From positions 103,327-167,326 of the forward strand of contig SAJS01000015.1 in the NCBI GenBank assembly GCA_004017535.1: a DNA stretch of 64,000 bases. The letters are read 5' to 3'. Both the position numbers and the translations under genes were made by a program. Within the stretch, counting starts at the first letter, position 1; each line of letters begins with the position of its first letter. This document shows, piece after piece, positions 54,538-63,960 of this stretch. The DNA comes from Mesorhizobium sp. (GTDB lineage Bacteria > Pseudomonadota > Alphaproteobacteria > Rhizobiales > Rhizobiaceae). The notes under the pieces were generated by a model. It made no database searches. It saw only the letters and a list, made by a program, of their open reading frames with translations, and was not told the origin of the DNA.

Positions 54538-55635
54538 TTACTGACCGGTGACGATCTTGGTCCAGGTGCGCGTGATGACGCGCTGTGTCTTTGGATCATA
54601 TGGCTTAACGGTGTAGAGCTTCTTGATCGTCTCGGCATCTGGATAGACCGAAGTATCTTCCAGGATCGCCTTGTCGATGAACTGCTGCGAAGCCTTGTTG
54701 CCGTTGGCGTAGAGCACGTAGTTCGACGACTTGGCGATGACTTCGGGTGTCATCATGTAGTTGATGAACTCGAGCGCTTCGGCGACATGCGGCGCGTCCG
54801 CCGGGATCGCCATCTGATCGAACCACATCTGGGCGCCTTCCTTCGGCACCGAATAGCCGATCTCGACGCCCTGCTTGGCTTCCTCGGCGCGGTTGCGCGC
54901 CTGGAAGACGTCACCCGACCAGCCGATCGCCAGGCAGATGTCGCCATTGGCCAAGGCGTTGATGTATTCGGACGAATGGAACTTGCGGATATAGGGGCGG
55001 ACCTTGAGCAACGCTTCCTCGGCCTTGGCAATGTCATCCGGCGAGGTGCTGTTGGGATCGAGGCCGAGAAATTTCAGCGCCGCCGGAATGATGTCGGCGG
55101 GAGAGTCCAGCACATAGACGCCGCAATCCTTCAGCTTGGCCAGCTTGTCCGGATTGAAGAAAACATCCCAGCTGTCGATCTTGTCGGTGCCGAGCGCCGC
55201 AGTCACCTTCTTGACATTATAGCCCAGGCCGACGGTGCCCCACATGTAGTTGACCGAATATTCGTTGCCCGGATCGTATTTGGCGGTGCGCTCGGAGATG
55301 ACGTCCCACATGTTGGAGATGTTCGGCAGCTTCGACTTGTCGAGCTTCTGGAACACGCCCGCCTGGATCTGGCGCGCCAGGAAGTTCGCGCTCGGCACGA
55401 CGACGTCGTAGCCGCTGCCGCCGGCCAGCAGCTTCGTTTCGAGGATCTCGTTGGAATCGAAGGTGTCGTAGACGACCTTGATGCCGGTCTTCTTGGTGAA
55501 GTCATCGATGATCGAGCTGTCGATATAATCCGACCAGTTGTAGACGTTGACGACGCGGTCTTCGGCATGGCCGCCTGCTGTGAAAAGCGTCAGAAATACC
55601 GACGTCGCCGAAAGCCAGAGCGCTTTACGGATCAT
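54538..55635 (-). CDS. potF: Polyamine-binding periplasmic protein PotF
   Basis: 365-residue solute-binding protein. A signal peptide (ALWLSATSVFLTLFTAGGHA) precedes the mature start EDRVVNVYNWSDYIDSSIID, the hallmark opening of PotD/PotF proteins. Later features are YMWGTVGLGYNVKKV and the polyamine-site stretch IGWSGDVFQARNRAEEAKQG. It is first in the operon. Putrescine or spermidine is the presumed ligand. Confidence 0.93.
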   Translation of the reverse strand: MIRKALWLSATSVFLTLFTAGGHAEDRVVNVYNWSDYIDSSIIDDFTKKTGIKVVYDTFDSNEILETKLLAGGSGYDVVVPSANFLARQIQAGVFQKLDKSKLPNISNMWDVISERTAKYDPGNEYSVNYMWGTVGLGYNVKKVTAALGTDKIDSWDVFFNPDKLAKLKDCGVYVLDSPADIIPAALKFLGLDPNSTSPDDIAKAEEALLKVRPYIRKFHSSEYINALANGDICLAIGWSGDVFQARNRAEEAKQGVEIGYSVPKEGAQMWFDQMAIPADAPHVAEALEFINYMMTPEVIAKSSNYVLYANGNKASQQFIDKAILEDTSVYPDAETIKKLYTVKPYDPKTQRVITRTWTKIVTGQ

Positions 55636-55970
55636 GATGTTCTCCTTTGGTGAGTGTTCCCTTGCCGGCTCGTCGCGATACGGCGGCGCGGCATTGATTT
55701 CAGACTATTGGGCTTTCCGGAGGGCAACAAGCGCGACCTGCCGGCGCTGCGCCGGGTTGCCGGTCGGCGGTCAAAGACCTCCCGCTGGGTGCCCTTGTAA
55801 GGTACCCGGGCGGCGTCAGCGGCGTTCGCCGTGGCGTGGGCAGAGATACGACGATGTGATCCGGCCTTGGTCAGGCCGGCAGAGACACTTGGCAAGATAC
55901 GCCTGTCTTGTTGTTGCCGTGATCGCAGCCTGCCCGCCCGGCAGCGGGGTTGTCAATGGGGAAGGCTGCC
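55636..55970. other. potF upstream region, no gene seen
   Basis: No convincing reading frame lies here. The region presumably carries the potF promoter and leader. A small palindrome GGGTGCCCTTGTAAGGTACCC occurs at about 55787-55808, and CGGGTTGCCGGTCGGCGGTC nearby; neither has a T-run. Confidence 0.55.
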
Positions 55971-56132
55971 TAAAGCGCGTCGCGTTGAGAGGGATTCAGG
56001 CGACGCGCTTTGGGTCTTTGTTTTGATGCATGTCGTTCTCCCAAAACCGCTGCGCACTTTGGGCGACCTGCTGTTGTCTTGATCGCATTGTCGTTGACCC
56101 AGAACCGCTGCACACTTCTGGGCGACATGCAT
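55971..56132. repeat. Family D palindromic repeat, one and a half copies
   Basis: Begins with hairpin AAAGCGCGTCGCG...GGCGACGCGCTTT, then GTCTTTGTTTTGATGCATGT and an arm ending TTTGGGCGACCTG. A second half-copy follows (GCATTGTCGTTGACCCAGAA ... CTTCTGGGCGACATGCATTG). It ends 4 bases before the EamA gene stop, the same geometry as at potI and at 19508. Confidence 0.85.
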
Positions 56133-56135
56133 TGG

Positions 56136-57092
56136 TCAATTGGGCGACGGCAGGCCGGTGACGCCGGGACGCGCCGGCCGCGCCTGACGTTTGAACTCCA
56201 GGCCAATATGGACGAGCAGCGCCGTGACCACGACCGCACCGCCGATGATGGTGCGCACCGACGGCACCTCGGAATGGACGAGCCAGACCCAGATGGGCCC
56301 GAGGATCGGCTCGAACGTGCCGAGCAGCGCCGCGATCGCCGCCGGCACCAGCCGGGCGCCCATGGCGAAAAAGGCGAGGCCGACGCCGAGGTTGACGACG
56401 CCGAAGGCGAAGAGGAAGCCCATGTCGCGTGCGGACACCGCAAACTGCGAGGCCTGGGCGGCGGCAAAGATACCGGCAAGCAGCGCGCCGAGACAGGTGG
56501 CCGGCACCATGCGCACATGAGCAAAGCGACGGGTGATCACCGTCGCGAACGAAAACATCACCGCAATCAGCAGCGCCAGGCCATCGCCGATTGGCGAGAC
56601 GGCGCCGCCGAGGGATTCTGAGACCATGATGGCAACGCCAGCGATGACGGCGGCGATGGCAATCCAGGTGGCTTGGCTCACGCGCTCGCGAAATAGCAGC
56701 CAGGCGAGCAAGGCGGCCAGAAGCGGCACGCCAGCTTGCATCAGGAGAATGTTTGCAACCGTCGTATAGGCAAGCGCAACGATGAAGCTGGTCGAGGCCG
56801 TGGCAAAGCACAAGGCCACGCCGAGACCAGGCAGGCCCATATCGCGGAACAATCTCAACGTGCCGCGCCAACCGTCGCGCCAGACCATGAATGCGACGAG
56901 GAAGGCCACCGCCCAGAGCGAGCGCCAGAACACCACAGTCCAGCTGTCGTCGACATGGATGAAACGGGCGATGGTGCCGCCAAAGCTCCACATCAGCGCC
57001 GAGAGGAAGACCAGCAGCATGCCGATCCGCTCCTCGCGCGGCGAGACGTCTGGCAGGGCGACGCGAGGCGATGCGGTATCGGTCATGGACAT
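56136..57092 (-). CDS. EamA-family (DMT) membrane transporter
   Basis: 318-residue drug/metabolite transporter with about ten hydrophobic helices arranged as two EamA repeats: IGMLLVFLSALMWSFGGTIA opens the first and GDGLALLIAVMFSFATVITR the second. PAAIAALLGTFEPILGPIWV near 250 is the typical end-of-repeat signature. Substrate unknown; amino acids or metabolite export are usual. Start uncertain: 57092 (MSMTDTA) or 57086 (MTDTA), neither with a strong ribosome binding site. Confidence 0.88.
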   Translation of the reverse strand: MSMTDTASPRVALPDVSPREERIGMLLVFLSALMWSFGGTIARFIHVDDSWTVVFWRSLWAVAFLVAFMVWRDGWRGTLRLFRDMGLPGLGVALCFATASTSFIVALAYTTVANILLMQAGVPLLAALLAWLLFRERVSQATWIAIAAVIAGVAIMVSESLGGAVSPIGDGLALLIAVMFSFATVITRRFAHVRMVPATCLGALLAGIFAAAQASQFAVSARDMGFLFAFGVVNLGVGLAFFAMGARLVPAAIAALLGTFEPILGPIWVWLVHSEVPSVRTIIGGAVVVTALLVHIGLEFKRQARPARPGVTGLPSPN

Positions 57093-57297
57093 GAGTGTCA
57101 GCGAGTTATGCGCGCTATGGTGCACCAAGGACAACAGGAACTCTGCGTCTCAAACGACAGAACTGTGTCTCAATCGCGTAACGCAAACTAGAAAGCCGTG
57201 CGTGATCCAGCACTCACTGAAATGTGGGACAACGTCGCCATGGTTTACTTCGACACGGGTCGAACCTGCACCGACGCGCAGGTCCGGGCGGCGTATA

Positions 57298-58740
57298 TCA
57301 TCCCTGAAAATCAAAGGCGCTGAGGCCCGTCACCATCTCGTCGAGACCGAGCGGGCGCGTCACCGGCGGCTCGGCGCGCGCCAGGCAGCCGGCGCGCTCG
57401 CAAAGCCTGCAGGCGGGGCCGACCGGGGTGGCGAAGCCTTGCCCGGACTTGCCGGAGGATCCGGCCGGCAGCGCCGCGCCATAGACGATCTCGTCGCGAA
57501 AGCCGATATCGCAACCGAGCAGGAGCGCGGTGCGGCGCTGCCGCTCGGAGAAGGCGCCTTGCGGGCCTTCCAGCGTGCGGGCGATGCACAGGAACTCGGC
57601 GCCATCGGGCATTTCCACCGCCTCGACCAGGATCTGGCCCGGCTGCGAGAAGGCCGCATGAATGGGAAGCTTGGGGCAGCCGCCGCCGAAGCGGCTTTGC
57701 GGATAACCCTGGCTGCCGGCCTTGCGGAAGCGGTTGCCGGCATTGTCGACCTCCAGCATGAAGAACGGCACGCCCGCCGCGCCCTGCCGCTGCAGCATGG
57801 TCAGGCGGTTGGCCGCCTGTTCGAAAGAGACGCCGAAGCGGGAACGCAGGACGTCGATATCATAGCAGGCGCGAACGGCGGCGGCATGGAAAGCCTGGTA
57901 GGGCATCATCAGGGCGTGCGCGGCATAGCGGCCGAGCTCGAAGCGGGCGAGCCGGCGGGCCTCGTCCGTACCGAGCTTGAGCCCCTGGATCTCGCCCGCG
58001 ACGGCCACCGACATGCGCATCAGGCTCGCCTCCATGGCGACCTCACGCAGCTGATCGAAGGGCGACAGCCGCTCCGACAGGAACAGGCGTTGCGAATGGC
58101 GGTCATAGCGGCGGCGCCAGTTGGGCATGGTGGCGACCGGCAGCACCTTGACGACGATGCCATGCTCGCGCCTCAACCAGGCCTTCAGCGCGCCGAACAG
58201 ATCGTCGCCGGGCTCGAGGAGCGATGTGAAAGCCTCCGCCTCCTCCTCCAGCGCGGCAAAGTGGTTCGGCCGGCGTTCGAACACTTCGTGGAGTTCGTCG
58301 GCGGGCAGGCGCGCGCCGGACAGCGCGGTCGCCCTGCCCTCCTTCGCCAGGAGCTGGTTTAGGTCGGACAGGCGCTCGGTCTGCTCGCGATAGGCGCGAA
58401 AGAGTTTTATCATCGCGGCCGAAGCGTTCGGCGCCGTTTCGGCGAGGTCAATCAACTCCTGATCGCCCGGAAGTTCACCGGTCAGCAGCGGATCGCCGAA
58501 CACTTCCTTCAGCGCCGCGATCGATCCCTTGGCCTCTCTCTGCAATTCATGCGGATCGACCTTGTAGACGGAGGCCAGCTTGAGGATGAGCTGCACCGTC
58601 AGCGGCCGCTGGTTGCGCTCGATGAGGTTGAGGTAGGAGGGCGAGATGCCCAATCCCTCGGCCATCGCCGTCTGGGTCAGCCCCCTGGCGTTGCGCAACC
58701 GGCGCAGCCGAGGCCCGGCAAAGATCTTCTGGTCGGCCAT
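57298..58740 (-). CDS. RamB/ScfR-type regulator (XRE-ImmA/IrrE-DUF2083)
   Basis: 480-residue regulator of the short-chain acyl-CoA-responsive group. The N-terminal XRE helix-turn-helix reads RLRRLRNARGLTQTAMAEGL, GISPSYLNLIERNQRPLTVQ (residues 11-50). The middle has the degenerate ImmA/IrrE-like region (LMMPYQAFHAAAVRACYDID). The DUF2083 C-terminus ends with a cysteine cluster (GPACRLCERAGCLARAEP). The ATG at 58740 follows AAGGGTGGAAGCG. Relatives (RamB in Paracoccus, PccR in Rhodobacter) control acetate and propionate genes; divergence from aceA makes aceA the likely target. Confidence 0.9.
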   Translation of the reverse strand: MADQKIFAGPRLRRLRNARGLTQTAMAEGLGISPSYLNLIERNQRPLTVQLILKLASVYKVDPHELQREAKGSIAALKEVFGDPLLTGELPGDQELIDLAETAPNASAAMIKLFRAYREQTERLSDLNQLLAKEGRATALSGARLPADELHEVFERRPNHFAALEEEAEAFTSLLEPGDDLFGALKAWLRREHGIVVKVLPVATMPNWRRRYDRHSQRLFLSERLSPFDQLREVAMEASLMRMSVAVAGEIQGLKLGTDEARRLARFELGRYAAHALMMPYQAFHAAAVRACYDIDVLRSRFGVSFEQAANRLTMLQRQGAAGVPFFMLEVDNAGNRFRKAGSQGYPQSRFGGGCPKLPIHAAFSQPGQILVEAVEMPDGAEFLCIARTLEGPQGAFSERQRRTALLLGCDIGFRDEIVYGAALPAGSSGKSGQGFATPVGPACRLCERAGCLARAEPPVTRPLGLDEMVTGLSAFDFQG

Positions 58741-58759
58741 CGCTTCCACCCTTGACAAG

Positions 58760-58911
58760 AATTTACAGGCGCATCGAACCCGACGTCCACCTTGCCGCTT
58801 TTACAATCATGACAAATTTACAGAGCGGACCTGTCAATAGCAACACAGCTTTTCCTTTATTTTCGGCGCTAAATGGCGGTTTCCCTGGCGTATTTCGCGC
58901 TGCAATGTAAA
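58760..58911. promoter_or_regulatory. TTTACA repeat operators between RamB-type regulator and aceA
   Basis: The intergenic region holds two long direct repeats, GACAAGAATTTACAGGCG (58754-58771) and GACAAATTTACAGAGCG (58811-58827). A third TTTTACA is at 58799-58805 and an inverted copy TGTAAA at 58906-58911. Repeated AT-rich boxes around a regulator-target pair are what one expects for a RamB/ScfR binding region. Spacing of the two long repeats is 57 or 56 bases, near five helical turns. Confidence 0.55.
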
Positions 58912-58990
58912 CGATGTCACACGCAGACGTCGCGGGATATGCCTTTGCGATGCGGCGCTGAAGCAGTTTTCAAACGATCCGGAGTGACCA

Positions 58991-60280
<1,290 letters not shown>

Positions 60281-60334
60281 CGGATAACAACCAGAGGAAA
60301 CGCCCGCAGGGCATCTACATCGAGGAGAAGACCA

Positions 60335-60577
60335 ATGGCATCGATAAGCCGCGTCAAGGAAAGGGCGGAAGAGCAATCGAGCGCGATGAGCGTCGACCAG
60401 CAGGCGACGATCCGCATGCTTGCCAACGATCTGCACAGGCTCAACCAGTCGGTCATGAAGGCAGTCGAGGCCGGCGTCTCGGTGGAGCTGGTGCGCTCGG
60501 CCAGGCACCATGGCGGCGACGGCAACTGGGGTGACCTGCTGATCCCCGTCATCGTCACCCATCAGAGCCATACTTGA
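60335..60577 (+). CDS. Small conserved-looking protein in the aceA operon
   Basis: 80-residue protein starting MASISRVKERAEEQSSAMSV, with a predicted helical region (QQATIRMLANDLHRLNQSVM KAV... interrupted here for length) and a short C-terminal GNWGDLLIPVIVTHQSHT. GGAGAAGACCA is the ribosome binding site. Because it lies between aceA and the operon terminator, it is almost certainly co-expressed. I do not recognise a characterised family; regulation or stability of isocitrate lyase is a guess from position. Confidence 0.72.
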   Translation: MASISRVKERAEEQSSAMSVDQQATIRMLANDLHRLNQSVMKAVEAGVSVELVRSARHHGGDGNWGDLLIPVIVTHQSHT

Positions 60578-60596
60578 CGTAACGTCAACAGTCTCG

Positions 60597-60644
60597 GCGA
60601 CAGTCTCCCGTGCGTTATACGTTCGGGAGACTGTCGCATTTTTT
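60597..60644 (+). terminator. Strong rho-independent terminator of the aceA operon
   Basis: A 14-bp perfect stem GCGACAGTCTCCCG (60597-60610) with CGGGAGACTGTCGC (60624-60637), loop TGCGTTATACGTT, then A and six T. Confidence 0.92.
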
Positions 60645-60868
60645 CGATTTGCCTTCCTCGTCGGGAGGCACGACTTGCGCTGAATTCGGGATTTTCTTGC
60701 TATATTTTCGGCTTCGACCGTTTCAGCTTGACACCGGCCGCGATCTCACTCAATTCTGCCTCAGGTTTCAACCCTGCATTGAACCAGAGTGCCTCTCCGC
60801 CGATGTGTCCCGCCGACCGTGACGACCACTCCGAAAAACATCCAAGACCGGCTATCCGCGCCGGTGCG

Positions 60869-61252
60869 ATGGCAGCGGACTTGTCGAAGGTGCTGGTCGT
60901 CGGAAAATCATCGATCAACAGGGTCGTGGTGTCGAAAATCGTCGAGAAATCGGGCCTTAAGCCGATCTCGGAATCGCCCGAGGCCGCCGAGAAGACGCTG
61001 GCAGGATATCTGCCCGGCGCGGTCATCCTCGATGGCGGCCCCGACAACAAGGATTGCGACCGGCTGATGTCGGCCATCGACGCGTTGCGGCGCGTCTCCG
61101 GCAAGCCGCTGCCCGCGGTGATCCTGCTTTCAACCAGGAATGGCACGCCGGAAAGCCTAGGCCTGTCGAGCGTGATCGACGCGGTGGTCGCCAAGCCGAT
61201 CATGCCCGAGAGTCTGCAACCGGTGGTCGATCGCCTGACAGGGCGCGGTTAG
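60869..61252 (+). CDS. Degenerate response-regulator receiver-like protein
   Basis: 127-residue single domain with receiver topology: first strand KVLVVGKSSINRVVVSKIVE, second region GAVILDGGPDN with Asp55 at the phosphorylation position, LPAVILLSTRNG with Ser/Thr, and VVAKPIMPESLQPVV with Lys109. The acidic pair that binds Mg at the end of the first strand in normal receivers is replaced by Gly-Lys, so conventional phosphorylation is doubtful. The ATG at 60869 starts at the homologous region; the longer frame upstream looks non-coding. No kinase gene is adjacent. Confidence 0.75.
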   Translation: MAADLSKVLVVGKSSINRVVVSKIVEKSGLKPISESPEAAEKTLAGYLPGAVILDGGPDNKDCDRLMSAIDALRRVSGKPLPAVILLSTRNGTPESLGLSSVIDAVVAKPIMPESLQPVVDRLTGRG

Positions 61253-61264
61253 ACTCTAGAGCCT

Positions 61265-61987
61265 TCAACCGGCCTTTGCGATAGCCTCGACAAGGTTCGG
61301 CAACTCGCCGAGATGGGCAATCTGGCGGAAACGCGGCGCCTCGACAGGCGCCTCGGCATGTTCGATTGCCCAGGTCAATTCGTGCGGCACATGGATGCCC
61401 CAACCGCCGGCCTCGATCGCGGGAACCACGTCGGACTTGAGGGAATTGCCAACCATCATGCTGCTCTGCGGACCACGGCCATGGCGGCTGAAGATGCGGG
61501 CATAGGTGGCGGCGGTCTTGTCGCTGACAATCTCCACCGCGTCGAAGAGGTCACCCATTCCCGACTGCGCAAGCTTGCGCTCCTGATCGAAGAGGTCGCC
61601 CTTGGTGATCAGCACCAGATGATAGGAGCCCGCCAGCGCCTTGACCGTCTCGCGCGCATGCGGCAGCGGCTCGATCGGGTGGCTGAGCATCTCACGGCCG
61701 GCGGCCAGGATCTCGCCGATCATCGAACCAGGCACCTCACCACCGGTGATCTCGACCGCCGTCTCGATCATCGACAGGGTAAAACCCTTGATGCCGAAGC
61801 CGTAGAGGGCGAGGTTGCGCCTTTCCGCCTCGAGCAGCCTTGCCGCGATATGCTCATGGTCGCCGTGCTCCACCAGCATTTCGGCAAAGCGCTTCTCAGT
61901 CATGCGGAAGAACTGTTCATTCTGCCACAGCGTGTCGTCGGCATCGAAGCCGATCGTGGTCAAATGAGAGGCGGGCCCGTTCTTCAT
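61265..61987 (-). CDS. HAD-superfamily hydrolase
   Basis: 240-residue phosphatase-like protein. Motif I is GFDADDTLWQNE (Asp nucleophile near residue 14), motif II LITKGD near 130, motif III Lys in VSDKTAATYARIF, and motif IV MVGNSLKSDVVPAIEAGGWG near 180. A helical cap lies between I and II (FAEMLVEHGDHEHIAARLLE). The ATG at 61987 is chosen because upstream residues cross into the divergent glutamine-synthetase gene. Substrate unknown. Convergent with the receiver-like gene. Confidence 0.9.
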   Translation of the reverse strand: MKNGPASHLTTIGFDADDTLWQNEQFFRMTEKRFAEMLVEHGDHEHIAARLLEAERRNLALYGFGIKGFTLSMIETAVEITGGEVPGSMIGEILAAGREMLSHPIEPLPHARETVKALAGSYHLVLITKGDLFDQERKLAQSGMGDLFDAVEIVSDKTAATYARIFSRHGRGPQSSMMVGNSLKSDVVPAIEAGGWGIHVPHELTWAIEHAEAPVEAPRFRQIAHLGELPNLVEAIAKAG

Positions 61988-62114
61988 GACGGCCGGTGTA
62001 CCTGCTGTTGCGGCGCGCCGCCAGCCTGAAGACGGATGCCTGGTTGTCCCGCCTCCCCTTCCCTTCCCCCGTGGCGCCCGGCTATAGTCCGAAATCCGCA
62101 ACACAATCTGGTGA

Positions 62115-63551
62115 ATGATGCCGCCTGAAAAAAAGGAAGTCCGTCCGTCAAGCCGGGGGGGACGCGCCCGCACGCCTGCCTTCCTGAAAAACGAACGCGG
62201 TGTGAAGAACTGGAAGGAAGCCAGCGCCTGGCTGGAGTGGCGCGGCATCGAGGACATCGAATGCATCACGCCGGACCAGGCCGGCGTCGCCCGCGGCAAG
62301 ATGATGCCGTCGAAGAAATTCACCTCCAACACCTCGCTGGCGCTGCCTTCGGCCGTGTTCATGACGACGATCTCGGGCGGCTATCCGGAAGACGGCAACG
62401 GCTTCCACTACCCTGAGGACGACGGCGACCTGAAGCTCTTGCCCGATCTCTCGACGCTGACCGTGGTGCCGTGGGAAGAGGACCCGACGGCGGCGGTGAT
62501 CTGCGACCTCGTGCACCAGGATGGCCGCTCGGTCGAGTTCACGCCGCGCAACGTGCTGAAGCGCGTGCTTGCGGCATATGACGAGCGCGGGCTCAAACCG
62601 GTCGTGGCGCCCGAGATCGAATTCTATCTGGTGCGCAAGAACCCCGATCCGGACTATCCGCTGACGCCGCCCGTCGGGCGTTCGGGGCGGCCGATCGGCG
62701 GCGGCGCTGGCTATTCGATCGCCGGCGTCAACGAGTTCGACGAGTTGATCGACGACATCTACCATTTCTCGGAACGGCAGGGCCTGGAGATCGACACGCT
62801 GATCCATGAGGAAGGTGCCGGCCAGCTCGAGATCAATTTGCGGCACGGCAACCCGATCGAGCTCGCCGACCAGGTGTTCATGTTCAAGCGCACCATCCGC
62901 GAGGCGGCGCTGAAGCACGAGATCTACGCCACCTTCATGGCAAAGCCGATTCAGGGACAGCCGGGCTCGGCCATGCACATCCACCAGTCCGTGGTCGACA
63001 AGAAGACCGGCAAGAACATCTTCTCGGCCGAGGACGGCTCCGAGACAGACGCTTTCTTCCACTTCATCGGCGGCATGCAAAAGCATGTGCCGAACGCGCT
63101 GGTGATGTTCGCGCCTTACGTCAACTCCTACCGCCGGCTGACGCAACAGGCCTCGGCTCCGGTCAACAACAAATGGGGCTACGACAACCGCACCACCGCC
63201 TTCCGCGTGCCGCGCTCGGACCCGGCGGCGCGGCGCGTCGAAAACCGCATCCCGTCGTCGGACGCCAACCCTTACCTCGCGCTTGCGGCCTCGCTGGCCT
63301 GCGGGCTGGTGGGCATGAACAACAAGATCAAGGCGGAACCGCCGGTGCTGACGACCGCCAACGCGGATGAAATCGACCTGCCGCGCGGCCTTCTGGAGGC
63401 GGTCGGCCTCTTCGAGGACGATACGGAGCTCGGCGCCATCCTCGGCAAATCCTTCGCCGCTACCTACACCGCGATCAAACGCGCCGAGTTCGAGACCTTC
63501 ATGGAAGTGATCAGCCCGTGGGAGCGAGAGTATCTGTTGCTGAATGTCTAG
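62115..63551 (+). CDS. Glutamine synthetase family protein, gamma-glutamylpolyamine synthetase-like
   Basis: 478-residue catalytic-domain glutamine-synthetase homologue. Visible active-site motifs are VVAPEIEFYLVRKNP near 170, EGAGQLEINLRHGNP near 235, MHIHQSVVDKKTGKN near 290, and NNKWGYDNRTTAFRVPRSD near 350. Such rhizobial paralogues are often PuuA- or GlnT-like and ligate glutamate to polyamines or other amines rather than ammonia. The potFGHI importer 8 kb away makes a polyamine role reasonable. The stop codon TAG is the first triplet of a (TAGGGGAG)4 array leading into the next gene. Confidence 0.88.
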   Translation: MMPPEKKEVRPSSRGGRARTPAFLKNERGVKNWKEASAWLEWRGIEDIECITPDQAGVARGKMMPSKKFTSNTSLALPSAVFMTTISGGYPEDGNGFHYPEDDGDLKLLPDLSTLTVVPWEEDPTAAVICDLVHQDGRSVEFTPRNVLKRVLAAYDERGLKPVVAPEIEFYLVRKNPDPDYPLTPPVGRSGRPIGGGAGYSIAGVNEFDELIDDIYHFSERQGLEIDTLIHEEGAGQLEINLRHGNPIELADQVFMFKRTIREAALKHEIYATFMAKPIQGQPGSAMHIHQSVVDKKTGKNIFSAEDGSETDAFFHFIGGMQKHVPNALVMFAPYVNSYRRLTQQASAPVNNKWGYDNRTTAFRVPRSDPAARRVENRIPSSDANPYLALAASLACGLVGMNNKIKAEPPVLTTANADEIDLPRGLLEAVGLFEDDTELGAILGKSFAATYTAIKRAEFETFMEVISPWEREYLLLNV

Positions 63552-63580
63552 GGGAGTAGGGGAGTAGGGGAGTAGGGGAG
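63549..63580. repeat. (TAGGGGAG)4 array upstream of the four-helix-bundle gene
   Basis: Four perfect copies of the 8-mer TAGGGGAG; the first TAG is the stop codon of the glutamine-synthetase-like gene. The array ends 8 bases before the GTG of the next gene and is G-rich enough to serve in place of a ribosome binding site. The reverse complement CTCCCCTA is repeated at 63961-64000. Confidence 0.97.
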
Positions 63581-63588
63581 TAGGACGG

Positions 63589-63957
63589 GTGGCCGAAAAG
63601 ACAGGTTCCTACAAGGATTTGGTAGTCTGGCAGCAGGCGATGGATTTGGCTGTGTCGGTCTACGGTGCGACAAAATCCTGGCCCAAGGAAGAACTCTATG
63701 GGCTGACCAGCCAAGTGCGCCGCTGCGCGACTTCGGTGCCGTCAAATATAGCCGAGGGTTACGGCAGAGAGTTACGGGGTCCCTATCAGCAGTTTCTCCG
63801 CATCGCTCAAGGGTCGCTGAAGGAATTAGAAACGCAGCTTTTGATCGCTGAACGCATCGGTATCGCGTCACAACAAACGACGGCTTCATTGCTAGCCAGT
63901 GCCGAAAGTGTGGGAAAGCTTCTTCGACTTTTGATTCGAAAATTAGCAGCCGACTAG
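63589..63957 (+). CDS. Four-helix-bundle protein, 23S rRNA IVS/S23 family
   Basis: 122-residue protein starting GTG (MAEKTGSYKDLVVWQQAMDL). The pattern YKDLVVWQQAMDLAVSVY, LTSQVRRCATSVPSNIAEGY, GRELRGPYQQFLRIAQGSLK, ELETQLLIAERIG is diagnostic of the IVS (S23) four-helix-bundle family. These were first found in intervening sequences of 23S rRNA and are related to Avd accessory proteins. They form pentamers, and their role is unknown. Base composition appears more AT-rich than its neighbours. The gene is enclosed by inverted 8-mer arrays, so its transcript could fold into a long stem with the gene in the loop. Confidence 0.92.
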   Translation: MAEKTGSYKDLVVWQQAMDLAVSVYGATKSWPKEELYGLTSQVRRCATSVPSNIAEGYGRELRGPYQQFLRIAQGSLKELETQLLIAERIGIASQQTTASLLASAESVGKLLRLLIRKLAAD

Positions 63958-63960
63958 CTT

